From: CBDBZL01 sp965213545 | Lineage (GTDB): Bacteria > Pseudomonadota > Alphaproteobacteria > Sphingomonadales > Sphingomonadaceae | DNA length: 64,000 nucleotides | Reading direction: 5' to 3' | Assembly: GCA_965213545.1 (NCBI GenBank) | Contig: CBDBZL010000002.1 | Span: 1-64,000, forward strand | Shown: positions 35,914 through 45,078 of the stretch, piece by piece | Numbering within the stretch: position 1 is the first letter of the stretch | How the letters are laid out: every line of letters starts with the position of its first letter | Program-made: the position numbers and the translations under genes | Notes under the pieces: model-generated | What the model was told of the DNA's origin: nothing | What the model saw: only the letters and a program-made list of their open reading frames with translations | Database searches by the model: none

Positions 35914-37134
35914 TCAACCGCCCGGCTTGGGGGTCAACCGCAACAGCCGGGCGTTCTTGCCGTCCTCGATCACCCACAAGGAACCGTCGCGTCCTTGCGC
36001 GATATCACGCAGGCGCTCGGGAAACTCGTAGTGCGAAGTCTCGCTTGCTGAGTTGTTGTCAGGCGCGATGTCGACCCGGCTGATCGAAGTGGCGCGCAGG
36101 TTGGCGATCAGCGCGTCGCCACGCCAGTCGGGCCACATCGCTCCTGTATAAAACAAGAAGTCGCCGGGCGCGATGACCGGGGTCCAGTGGATCACCGGCT
36201 TGACGAAGCCGTCATCGGCCGTGTGGTTGGGGATCGGTGTGCCGTTGTAATTGTCGCCATAGGACCGCACGGGCCAACCGTAATTGTTGCCCGCGCTCAG
36301 CAGATTAAGCTCGTCGCCACCCGCTGGCCCGTGTTCCAGGCCCCATAGTTCGCCGTCCGGATCGAAGGCCAGGCCAAGGATATTGCGCTGGCCGTAGGTC
36401 CATATCTGATCGGTCGGCGCGCCGCGTGCTGCGAAGGGGTTGCCCGGCGCAGGCGTGCCGTCGGGCAATAGCCGCACCACGGTACCAAGGTTGTCGCCAA
36501 GGTCTTGCGCCGGGTCCTGCTGCATCCGGTCGCCGCTCGAGATGAACAAGTATCGGCCGTCGGGCGAAAATGCGATCCGGTGGCTGAAATGCCCCGCGCT
36601 GTCGATTGACCGGCTCTGTTCCCAGATTTGCCGAAGACCCTCGATCCGACAATCGAGGCCGTCGCACATCAGCTGGCCACGGCCCACCACGGCCTTGCGC
36701 CCGCCGCGGCCTGCATCCGCCGCCCAGGAGACATAGACCATCGAACTGCGCGCGAAATCGGGGGCGAAGACGAAGTCTCCAAGCCCACCCTGACCGCCAT
36801 AGGCCACTTGCGGCAACCCGGTGACCGTGCCCATGCGGCCGCTGACGGGATCATACACCTTCATCGTCCCGCCCTTTTCGGTGACGAATAGCCGCCCATC
36901 CGCCGGATGGACCGCCAGCGCCCAGGGTTCGGACAGCCTGGCATGGCTGGTCGCAGCGAAGGGTGATGTCGATTGCAGGTTCACCTGCATGCCGGTAGCC
37001 ACCGCTCCGGTTTGCGTGGGCGTGGTGGCGGCCGGCGTGCTGGTCGCGGCCGAATTGTCCCCCGTCTGGGCGCTGGAGCAGCTTGCGAGGAGGAAGGCGA
37101 CGGGCGACAAGGCCACCAGGATGGATCGGGTCAT
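35914..37134 (-). CDS. PQQ-dependent sugar dehydrogenase-like lipoprotein
   Basis: The 406-residue protein has a lipoprotein signal ending LASC with lipid-attachment Cys19, then a Ser/Thr/Ala-rich linker and a six-bladed beta-propeller of the soluble glucose/sorbosone dehydrogenase family (Asd/YliI type). Blade signatures include LSEPWALAVHPADGRLFVTEKGG, RIAFSPDGRYLFISSGDR, GQRNILGLAFDPDGELWGLEHGP and NNYGWP. Such enzymes oxidise aldoses in the periplasm using PQQ; the true substrate is not known. ATG 37134 has AAGGAG 11 bases upstream. The start codon overlaps the rnhB start on the opposite strand. Confidence 0.85.
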   Translation of the reverse strand: MTRSILVALSPVAFLLASCSSAQTGDNSAATSTPAATTPTQTGAVATGMQVNLQSTSPFAATSHARLSEPWALAVHPADGRLFVTEKGGTMKVYDPVSGRMGTVTGLPQVAYGGQGGLGDFVFAPDFARSSMVYVSWAADAGRGGRKAVVGRGQLMCDGLDCRIEGLRQIWEQSRSIDSAGHFSHRIAFSPDGRYLFISSGDRMQQDPAQDLGDNLGTVVRLLPDGTPAPGNPFAARGAPTDQIWTYGQRNILGLAFDPDGELWGLEHGPAGGDELNLLSAGNNYGWPVRSYGDNYNGTPIPNHTADDGFVKPVIHWTPVIAPGDFLFYTGAMWPDWRGDALIANLRATSISRVDIAPDNNSASETSHYEFPERLRDIAQGRDGSLWVIEDGKNARLLRLTPKPGG

Positions 37135-37831
37135 GCTGTCTGGAACTCCTTCTCGACATTTCGGTGCCGAACTCGCCTCGCGGCCGCCCGTGGCAGGGGT
37201 GGACGAAGCCGGTCGCGGACCGCTGGCCGGACCGGTTGTGGCCGCCGCCGTCCTGCTGTGCAAGCCGCGTCCTGCAGGAATCAACGATTCCAAACGCTTG
37301 TCTCGCGATCAGCGTGACGTGGTGGAAGCGCGGATCCGGCGGCGCTGCGCCTTCGGCATCGGCGTGGTCGAGGTGGAGGAGATCGAGCGGCTCAACATCT
37401 TCGGCGCCACCATGCTGGCGATGACCTTGGCCATGGCGCGGCTGGCATCCGTGGTAGGATGCGAGGACTTCGCGGTACTGGTCGATGGCAACCTGACGCC
37501 AGCCGGACGCTGCGGCCAATGGCGCTGGCCGGCGCGCGCAGTCATCGGTGGCGACCGGCGCGAACCGGCTATCGCCGCGGCCTCTATCCTGGCGAAGACT
37601 TGGCGCGACCGGCTGATGACCACTGCCGCGCGCGATCACCCGCATTACGGATGGGAGCGCAACATGGGTTACGGCACGCCCGACCATCTCGCCGCACTCA
37701 GGCGCCACGGGCCAAGTCCGCTCCATCGCCGCGGCTTTGCGCCCGTTGCGCAGGCAGATCTGTTCCAGGACAAGCCTGGAGTCGGACCGGGCTACTGGGC
37801 TCGTACCGGTCGGGCACGCGCCCCCGCTTAA
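37133..37831 (+). CDS. rnhB: Ribonuclease HII
   Basis: RNase HII removes RNA from DNA hybrids and single ribonucleotides from DNA. The core starts VAGVDEAGRGPLAGPV (catalytic D24, E25), continues with INDSKRLSRDQR and has the third acidic residue D118 in VLVDGN, followed by GDRREPAIAAASILAKTWRD. The start is uncertain: ATG 37133 is used here, ATG 37121 is in frame, and GTG codons at about 37190 would begin right at the core. With 37133 the start codon overlaps, on opposite strands, the start of the sugar dehydrogenase gene. ccrM lies downstream in the same direction after nhaA and an antiporter gene. Confidence 0.9.
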   Translation: MLSGTPSRHFGAELASRPPVAGVDEAGRGPLAGPVVAAAVLLCKPRPAGINDSKRLSRDQRDVVEARIRRRCAFGIGVVEVEEIERLNIFGATMLAMTLAMARLASVVGCEDFAVLVDGNLTPAGRCGQWRWPARAVIGGDRREPAIAAASILAKTWRDRLMTTAARDHPHYGWERNMGYGTPDHLAALRRHGPSPLHRRGFAPVAQADLFQDKPGVGPGYWARTGRARAPA

Positions 37832-37887
37832 CCGCCAGATAAGCTTGGCGAGAGACGAGGCGTGACGTTTCCCAAGACCGGATCCCC

Positions 37888-37955
37888 CGCCGCGGTCGGT
37901 TGAAACCGGCGCGAAGCTGCGTAAGAGAAGCGCCGCGGTCCCGTTCGGGCGCTTC
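37888..37955 (+). promoter_or_regulatory. Structured 5' leader of nhaA
   Basis: The leader contains a perfect 8-bp inverted repeat GAAGCGCC (37927-37934) / GGCGCTTC (37948-37955) ending 21 bases before the nhaA start, a smaller CGGT-TGAA-ACCG hairpin upstream, and a 10-base direct repeat CGCCGCGGTC (37888-37897 and 37931-37940). The direct repeats could let alternative pairings form. Lithium/sodium riboswitches (nhaA-I and nhaA-II classes) precede nhaA genes in proteobacteria, but I cannot match the consensus by eye. The class is therefore unassigned. Confidence 0.38.
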
Positions 37956-37976
37956 ACGCCGCTATCCAGGAGAATC

Positions 37977-39142
37977 ATGATGTTCGCTCGCGCTGCCGTC
38001 GCGCTTCGGGATTTCCTGAAGCAGGAGAGTGCCGGCGGTATCGTCTTGATGATCGCCGCCGCGCTCGCACTCATCCTAGCGAACAGCTTCGTCGCATCAT
38101 ACTACCAGGGCGCTTTGGCGACCCCCATCGACGTCACCGTCGGCGGCCAGGGGGTTGAGAAATCGGCGCTGCTGTGGATCAATGATGGGCTGATGGCGCT
38201 GTTCTTCCTGCTCGTCGGGCTCGAAGTGAAGCGCGAAGTGCTGACCGGGCAATTGTCGAGCTGGCGCCAGGCTTCGCTGCCGATGTTCGCTGCAATCGGC
38301 GGGATGGCGCTTCCCGCGCTGGTGTTCGTGGGCGTCAACCTAGGCTCGCCCGAAAACCTCCGCGGCTGGGCAATCCCTGCGGCCACCGACATCGCCTTTG
38401 CGCTGGGTGTTCTGGCGCTTATCGGCAAGCGGGCACCCGTGGCGCTCAAGTCGCTGCTGCTGGCGATCGCAGTCATCGACGATATCGGCGCCATCGCCAT
38501 TATCGCGATCTTCTATACGCCCGGCGTCGATGTCGGTGCGCTTGGCGCTGCCGCGGTGCTGCTCGGTATCCTCTTCGTCGTCGGCCGTTTCCGAGTGGGA
38601 TCAGCCATTCCGTACGTCGTGTTCGGCATCGCGCTTTGGTATTTCGTGCTGAAATCGGGCGTCCACGCAACGCTTGCGGGGGTTGCTCTGGCAATGACCA
38701 TCCCGCTCAATGACCGGCGCGGCAATTCCGTTCTCGAGCATATGGAACATGCGCTCCACCCCTGGGTGGCGTTCCTCGTGGTACCGGTCTTTGCGCTCGC
38801 CAATGCCGGGGTGGTGTTCGAGGGGATGGAGGCCAGCGCCTTGCTCGAACCGCTGCCGCTCGGCATCGCGCTCGGTCTGCTTGTCGGCAAGCAACTCGGC
38901 ATTTTCGGGTTTGCCTGGCTGGCGGTGAAACTGGGCATTTCGAGTCTGCCGCGCGGTATCGGATGGATGCAGATCTGGGGCTTGTCGCTGATCGCGGCGA
39001 TCGGCTTCACGATGAGCCTGTTCATCGGCAACCTTGCCTTTGCCACCCCCGAACAGATCAACGCGGTCAAGCTGGGCGTGCTGTCGGGCTCGCTGGTGGC
39101 TGCCATTGCCGGGGTTATCATCCTGATGCAGGCTCGGCGCGG

Positions 39143-39146
<4 letters not shown>
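37977..39146 (+). CDS. nhaA: Na+/H+ antiporter NhaA
   Basis: NhaA exchanges protons for sodium or lithium across the inner membrane. The 389-residue protein has about 12 helices. The ion-binding pair D168-D169 lies in AVIDDIGAI (equivalent to the D163-D164 pair of E. coli), and NDGLMALFFLLVGLEVKRE and AATDIAFALGVLAL are the other hallmark segments. ATG 37977 has AGGAG four bases upstream; a second ATG follows directly. The stop overlaps the GTG start of a Ca2+/cation antiporter gene (GTGA), so the two transporters are co-translated. Confidence 0.95.
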
Positions 39147-40082
<936 letters not shown>

Positions 40083-40084
<2 letters not shown>

Positions 40085-40087
40085 GTC
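40083..40087. promoter_or_regulatory. GANTC site (GAGTC) upstream of ccrM
   Basis: A CcrM methylation site overlapping the end of the antiporter gene, 172 bases before the ccrM start. With the site at 40227 it makes two GANTC sites ahead of ccrM, the same number reported for the Caulobacter ccrM promoter, where methylation state tunes its own expression. A lone GANTC is a frequent chance match, so only the pair is suggestive. Confidence 0.45.
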
Positions 40088-40226
40088 GTCTTGGCCACAC
40101 GCCTCATCTGGCGTGAATATGGGGGCGGGAACGCGACATCTTGTGTCGGCGCCCAATCTGCTAGCCTGCGGACCACGGTGCCTGTCAGACCCGCACATAT
40201 TTTCGACTTGACCTCCATTACGGGCC

Positions 40227-40244
40227 GACTCACCCTGTGGATAA
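40227..40244. promoter_or_regulatory. GANTC site next to a consensus DnaA box, ccrM leader
   Basis: GACTC (40227-40231) is followed four bases later by TGTGGATAA (40236-40244), the exact reverse complement of the consensus DnaA box TTATCCACA. The pair ends 14 bases before the ccrM ATG at 40259 and just ahead of its GGGGGGA ribosome-binding site. This suggests that ccrM expression could respond to DnaA and to the methylation state of the site. No other exact DnaA box was noticed in the non-coding parts of the window. Confidence 0.65.
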
Positions 40245-40258
40245 ACGGGGGGACGAAT

Positions 40259-41404
40259 ATGGGAAACATTGTCAGCTTGCGCAGGCGGGCGGGCGCGGTC
40301 TCGCCGGCGACGTTGCCGAACGGGGTGGGGGCGCAGCTGCCGCTTTCAACCATCCTGCCCGGTGACTGCATCGCCGCCATGCGCGCGCTCCCCGACAACT
40401 GCGTCGATCTGGTCTTCGCCGATCCCCCTTACAATCTGCAACTGAGCGGCGAACTCTCTCGGCCCGACGGCAGCCGCGTCGACGGGGTGACCGATGATTG
40501 GGACCGGTTCGACAATTTCGGCCAGTATGATGCCTTTACAAAGGCTTGGCTCAAGCAATGCAGACGAGTTCTCAAGCCCGACGGGGCGCTTTGGGTGATC
40601 GGGTCCTACCACAATATCTATCGCGTGGGCGCCTTGATGCAGGACCTGGGCTTCTGGGTTCTAAATGATATTGTCTGGCGCAAATCCAATCCCATGCCGA
40701 ATTTCCGCGGAACCCGCTTCACCAACGCGCATGAAACGCTGATCTGGGCCAGCATGGGCGAGAAGGCGCGCTATCACTTCAATTATCGGGCCATGAAGTC
40801 GCTGAACGACGAACTGCAGATGCGCAGCGACTGGCTGATCCCGGTATGCGGCGGGTCGGAGCGGTTGAAGCAGGACGGAACCAAGGCCCATCCGACGCAA
40901 AAGCCCGAGGCGTTGCTCTATCGGGTGCTGCTTGCCACCAGCGAGGTGGGCGATGTGATCCTCGACCCCTTTTTCGGTACCGGAACCACCGGCGCGGTGG
41001 CCAAGCGGCTGGGGCGCGAATGGATCGGCTGCGAACAGCATGGCGCCTATCGTGCGCTGGCCGAACGGCGGATCGCCGCCGCGCTGCCGCTCGACGAGCG
41101 CGCGCTCGCCACGATGCAGAGCCGGCGCGCACAGCCGCGAGTTGCATTGGGCGTGCTGGTGGAGGCCGGGATGATCGCTCCAGGAACCTGGCTGTTCGAT
41201 GGTAAGCGCCGTTGGCGAGCGCAACTGCGCGCGGATGGATCGCTCGAAAGCGGCCGGGAAGAAGGGTCGATCCATTCGGTCGGCAAGGCGTTGCAGGGGG
41301 CCCCCAGCTGCAACGGGTGGACCTTCTGGCACTTCGAGGATGCCGGCTGCGTCAAGCCGCTCGATGCGCTGCGCCAGCTCTACCTGATCGCGATCGAGGA
41401 ATGA
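40259..41404 (+). CDS. ccrM: Cell-cycle-regulated DNA adenine methyltransferase CcrM (GANTC)
   Basis: CcrM methylates adenine in GANTC late in the cell cycle of alphaproteobacteria. It is a beta-class amino-methyltransferase: the catalytic motif DPPYNLQL (55-62) comes before the SAM-binding DPFFGTGTTG (236-245). The CcrM-specific C-terminal domain (about 290-381, with GVLVEAGMIAPGTWLFDGKR and SIHSVGKALQGAPSCNGWTFWH-type recognition segments) is complete. ATG 40259 has GGGGGGA five bases upstream; the frame is open further upstream but non-coding in character. A basic N-terminal extension of about 27 residues precedes the core. folP follows after 46 bases. Confidence 0.95.
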   Translation: MGNIVSLRRRAGAVSPATLPNGVGAQLPLSTILPGDCIAAMRALPDNCVDLVFADPPYNLQLSGELSRPDGSRVDGVTDDWDRFDNFGQYDAFTKAWLKQCRRVLKPDGALWVIGSYHNIYRVGALMQDLGFWVLNDIVWRKSNPMPNFRGTRFTNAHETLIWASMGEKARYHFNYRAMKSLNDELQMRSDWLIPVCGGSERLKQDGTKAHPTQKPEALLYRVLLATSEVGDVILDPFFGTGTTGAVAKRLGREWIGCEQHGAYRALAERRIAAALPLDERALATMQSRRAQPRVALGVLVEAGMIAPGTWLFDGKRRWRAQLRADGSLESGREEGSIHSVGKALQGAPSCNGWTFWHFEDAGCVKPLDALRQLYLIAIEE

Positions 41405-41450
41405 GGCTCGTGCGTCGCACAATCCATCACCCAGCGCCGAAGCCCACCGG

Positions 41451-42566
41451 ATGACGCAGCAGGTCTATATCCAGCCGCTGACCTTCGCCCCCTCATCGCA
41501 GGCCGTGGCGGGCGACGCGCTGCGGCTCGCCAGCGGACTGGTGCATGCGCGCGAGTTCGCGGTGATTACGCGCCGCGACGGGGTGGTCGTGAGCCGCGAG
41601 ATCGTCACCCCGGCAACCATTGCTGGTGCGCTTGCACACTTGCCACGCGAGCTTGCTGTCGAGGGCGAACGGCAATTCGGCAACCTTTCGCTCGCCCATC
41701 CGCCGCTCGAATGCGGAGCGCGCGTCGTCCGGCTCGACCAGCCCCAAGTCATGGGGATCCTCAATGTGACACCGGACTCGTTCTCGGACGGCGGCCGCTT
41801 CCTTGATGATCCCGAGGCCGCCGGCGAGCACGCCGCGGCGATGCTGGAGGCGGGTGCGGCCATCGTCGATATCGGCGGCGAAAGCACGCGACCCGGAGCA
41901 GCCGCGACCTGGGAAGGCGATGAACTTGCGCGCGTGGTGCCGGTTATCGAGCGGGTCGTGGCGATGGGCGCTGCGGTCAGCGTCGATACAAGGCGTACCG
42001 CGGTCATGAGGGCTGCGTTGGCCGCTGGGGCGCATGTCCTGAACGATGTCTCGGCCTTGCGCTACGAGCCTTCGAGCCTAACGCTGGCCGCAGCCAGCAC
42101 ACGGCCAGTGGTGCTGATGCATTCGCCCGGGTCCGGCGATGATCCGCATGGCGGCGCGAGCTATGATAATGTGTTGTTCGATGTGTTCGACTGGCTGGGC
42201 GCCGCGATCGAACGGGCGGTTGCGGGCGGCGTGGCGCGCCAACACATCATTGCCGATCCGGGGATCGGCTTCGGCAAGTCGGTGGCAGATAACCTGGCGC
42301 TGATGAACGGTCTTGCGCTTTTTCACGCGCTCGGCGTGCCGCTGCTTGTCGGAGCCAGCCGCAAGCGGATGATCGGGGCCTTGTCGCGCGAGGCTTCGGC
42401 TCATGAGCGACTTGGCGGCTCGCTGGCGCTCGCTTGCACCGCAATGCGCGCCGGCGTCCAGCTAATCCGCGTCCATGATGTTGCCCAGACCGTTCAATTG
42501 CGCGACGTATGGCGCGGACTGACCGATGCTGCGCTGGTGGATTTCAGCGCAATCGCGGGAGACTGA
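41451..42566 (+). CDS. folP: Dihydropteroate synthase
   Basis: FolP joins p-aminobenzoate to the pterin pyrophosphate in folate synthesis and is the sulfonamide target. The TIM-barrel core starts at MGILNVTPDSFSDGG (101-115), with DIGGESTRPGA, NDVSAL, DPGIGFGKS and GASRKRMIG following. About 95 residues precede the core, an extension usual in sphingomonad enzymes and absent from E. coli FolP. ATG 41451 is followed by a polar, non-exported N-terminus. The gene lies 46 bases after ccrM and may share its transcript; it is convergent with a lipoprotein gene. Confidence 0.93.
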   Translation: MTQQVYIQPLTFAPSSQAVAGDALRLASGLVHAREFAVITRRDGVVVSREIVTPATIAGALAHLPRELAVEGERQFGNLSLAHPPLECGARVVRLDQPQVMGILNVTPDSFSDGGRFLDDPEAAGEHAAAMLEAGAAIVDIGGESTRPGAAATWEGDELARVVPVIERVVAMGAAVSVDTRRTAVMRAALAAGAHVLNDVSALRYEPSSLTLAAASTRPVVLMHSPGSGDDPHGGASYDNVLFDVFDWLGAAIERAVAGGVARQHIIADPGIGFGKSVADNLALMNGLALFHALGVPLLVGASRKRMIGALSREASAHERLGGSLALACTAMRAGVQLIRVHDVAQTVQLRDVWRGLTDAALVDFSAIAGD

Positions 42567-42625
42567 CGGCTCGTCCTTGTCCCGGTTCGACGGTCATGCA
42601 CACCGCAAAGCGGCGGCTTGGTGCC

Positions 42626-43252
42626 TCAGCAACGATCTTCCGGAAAGTGGATAGAGTTGCTCACCGCGCGAAGTGCCGGGTCGCTTTCCAAGTGACCATC
42701 GGAAAAGCGACGTGCCAGCAGCAATGTTCGTTCGCCAACCGGATGAAAGGAATAGACAACGCCAGTCGTCGCATTACCCGAGGCTACCCCGAAACCCGTG
42801 CAATCGCCAAGCTGGATACGTACGATTTTCGACCTGTTGCCGTCGGTTTCGGCAAATTCCGCGCGATAATATGCAAGCGGGCGCTCGAGCATCGCCATTG
42901 CTAGCCCGTCCTCCTTATCGGCAGTGCAGGTCTCGCTGTCCGGCATTTCATAGCGGCATCGCTTCTCCCCAAGAGAAGCTGTCCTTTCGATGGGGATGAG
43001 TTTGGTGGCCCAAACCTGCTTATCGTAACCCGGCGGGAGGGAAAGCTCAATCTCGGTCAACGTGAGCTGTTCCGGCGCAAAGCCGTAGGTTACCGGACCG
43101 ATGCTGCCGATGGTCGGCGCATCGGGGACAGCGCTGGCAAGAAGCGCGGATCGAGCATTGCCCGGCTCCTCGGCCCGAGGGACATTCGTCTCGCCACAGC
43201 CTGATAGCACAGCGAGCAATATCAGCGGAATAAGGTGCCAAAACTGACTCAT
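42626..43252 (-). CDS. Putative lipoprotein of unknown function
   Basis: The 208-residue product starts MSQFWHLIPLILLAVLSGC, a lipoprotein signal with the lipid-attachment Cys19 in LSGC. The mature part has a moderate number of charged residues, several cysteines (near 97, 103 and 150, and one at the extreme C-terminus) and no recognised domain. Base composition appears less GC-rich than its neighbours, which would fit later acquisition, though I have not computed it. ATG 43252 lacks a clear ribosome-binding site. The gene is convergent with folP and stands 131 bases from the regulator gene. Confidence 0.66.
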   Translation of the reverse strand: MSQFWHLIPLILLAVLSGCGETNVPRAEEPGNARSALLASAVPDAPTIGSIGPVTYGFAPEQLTLTEIELSLPPGYDKQVWATKLIPIERTASLGEKRCRYEMPDSETCTADKEDGLAMAMLERPLAYYRAEFAETDGNRSKIVRIQLGDCTGFGVASGNATTGVVYSFHPVGERTLLLARRFSDGHLESDPALRAVSNSIHFPEDRC

Positions 43253-43383
43253 GTTAATCAAGCGAAGCCAAGCCCCGACGGTTCCAGCTTTTCTGCAGCG
43301 CTGGAAAAAAGCCTGTGCGGTGTGCTCAACCTCCACCACCGATCCGCATCACCCAGGCGCGCGTATTTTACACCGTTGATCCG

Positions 43384-44802
43384 TCAGCCCGCCTTGTCGA
43401 TTCCCAGTTCGCCCAGCTTTCGGTACAGAGTCGATCGGCCGATCCCCAGACGACGCGCGACCTCGGACATGCGTCCGCGATAATGACCGATCGCCAGGCG
43501 AATGACGTCTCCCTCGATATCGGCAAGCTGGCGCACGTGCTCGTCGGTAGAATATATCTCGACCCCGCCGCCGCGCGGCTGAACGGGAACATTGCCCGCA
43601 ATCCCGGCCACGATCTCGGCGATCTGGGGAAATTCGCGTTCGGTCAGCGCGTCGCCATCACAGAATACGGCCGCGCGAAACAGCACCGCCTGAAGCTGGC
43701 GGACATTGCCCGGCCAGTCGAACGCGCTCAGAAGCTGCAACGCGCCTTCCGTGATGCCGAGATGGCGCAGGCCGGGTTGTTGGCCGATCCGCGAGAGGAA
43801 GTGCTGCGACAGCGCGCGGATGTCCCCGTTTCGTTCCCTGAGCGAGGGAACCATGATCCGCGTGCCCGCGACCAGTTCGAACAGTTCAGCACGGAAGTGC
43901 CCGGCGGCAACCAGGTCATCCAGCGGCAGGTTGCTGGCCGACAAAATGCGCACATCCACCCGGAAACTGTGGGTCGCGCCGATCGGTCTGACGCGGCCCG
44001 TCGCCAGGGCCTCGCTCACCCGGTCTTGCAACTCGAGCGTCAGGCGGTCGATCTCGTCGAGCACCAGCGTGCCCCCGTCGCAATGCTGAAGCGCGCCGAT
44101 CTTGCTTTCGAACGCCCCGGCAAAGGCGCCTTTCTCATGTCCAAACAGCGCCGATTCGAGCGTGCTGGCCGCCATTCCGGCGATATTGATCATTCGCAGC
44201 GGCGCCTTTGCGCGAGGCGAGGCCGAATGCATGGCGCGCACGAGCATTTCCTTGCCGGTGCCGCTCTCCCCTTCGATCAGGATATTGCCATGACCGCGGG
44301 CCGCCTTGGCCGCCTTGGCAAGCGCCGCGCGAAAGGCTGGCGCAGTTCCGACCATGGCACTGAAGTCGAGGACCGCCGACATCTTTTCGGACAGCGGGAC
44401 AAGCTCGTCATTGGGCGTATCGCGGGCCTGCGTCACGCTGAGCGCCTGGATCAGCCTCTCGGGCGCGACGGGCTTGACCAGGTAGTCCGACGCGCCCGCC
44501 CGCATTGCCTCGACGGCGAGTTGCGGACTGGTGCTGGACGTGAGAACCAGCAACGGCAGCGCAGGACGTGCCTCTTTCAGCCGAGCGAGCAGATCGACCG
44601 TTTCGTCTCCCACAACGCTGCGATCGAGCAGCACCGTCGACACCTGCCTGCCTTCGCGCGTGTCGAGCGCGGCCAGCGCCGCCTCGGCATCGCTCACGCC
44701 GACCAGTCGCCATCCCTCCCGCGAACACAACGCGCCGATAAGCCGGTTCAATGACGCATCATCCGCGATCAGCAGCAGGGTGCGTGTATCAGATTTGACC
44801 AT
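43384..44802 (-). CDS. NtrC-type response regulator with a GAFAGA variant motif
   Basis: The 472-residue protein has an N-terminal receiver (1-120; phosphoacceptor D60 in VLLDRS, K110 in YLVKP), a central AAA+ domain (Walker A GESGTGKE 178-185; Walker B LVLDEI 246-251) and a C-terminal Fis-type helix-turn-helix (about 440-470, MSEVARRLGIGRSTLYRKL). The loop that contacts sigma-54 normally reads GAFTGA; here it is GAFAGA at 225-230, lacking the key Thr. It may thus regulate without sigma-54, or with altered contact. No histidine kinase is adjacent. The target genes are unknown. Confidence 0.88.
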   Translation of the reverse strand: MVKSDTRTLLLIADDASLNRLIGALCSREGWRLVGVSDAEAALAALDTREGRQVSTVLLDRSVVGDETVDLLARLKEARPALPLLVLTSSTSPQLAVEAMRAGASDYLVKPVAPERLIQALSVTQARDTPNDELVPLSEKMSAVLDFSAMVGTAPAFRAALAKAAKAARGHGNILIEGESGTGKEMLVRAMHSASPRAKAPLRMINIAGMAASTLESALFGHEKGAFAGAFESKIGALQHCDGGTLVLDEIDRLTLELQDRVSEALATGRVRPIGATHSFRVDVRILSASNLPLDDLVAAGHFRAELFELVAGTRIMVPSLRERNGDIRALSQHFLSRIGQQPGLRHLGITEGALQLLSAFDWPGNVRQLQAVLFRAAVFCDGDALTEREFPQIAEIVAGIAGNVPVQPRGGGVEIYSTDEHVRQLADIEGDVIRLAIGHYRGRMSEVARRLGIGRSTLYRKLGELGIDKAG

Positions 44803-44952
44803 CCGAAGCGTCCGATTCTGCGATATTCCGGGCGTTGATTAGCAGCGGCTGGTAAAGAGCCGGTTAAGGCTGGGCTTGAGCGGCGTGGCTGCCGGCGATA
44901 TGCGCACCGCCAAACCTGTTCTTGCATCCGACCTTCGAAAGGCTCATCACCA

Positions 44953-45078
44953 ATGGCACCGCAAAATCCGATGAAGAAGGCCGAGAAGACCTATGGAAAT
45001 TTCATCGGTGCGCTCAAATGGGTCGTTCCGCTTATTGCTGCGATCGTCCTGTTCGTGGTCCTGATCATCGCTCCTTGA
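44953..45078 (+). CDS. Cytochrome aa3 oxidase subunit IV-like small membrane protein
   Basis: This 41-residue protein reads MAPQNPMKKAEKTYGNFIGA and then one transmembrane helix ending VLLFV-like residues and IIAP. It fits the bacterial aa3-type cytochrome c oxidase subunit IV family, whose members have a short AEKTYxxFI head and a single helix. It is short and easily missed. Its stop overlaps the TTG start of pntAA, so it is translated with the transhydrogenase; the same arrangement is seen in other sphingomonads. Whether it associates with an oxidase or with PntAB is not known. Confidence 0.78.
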   Translation: MAPQNPMKKAEKTYGNFIGALKWVVPLIAAIVLFVVLIIAP

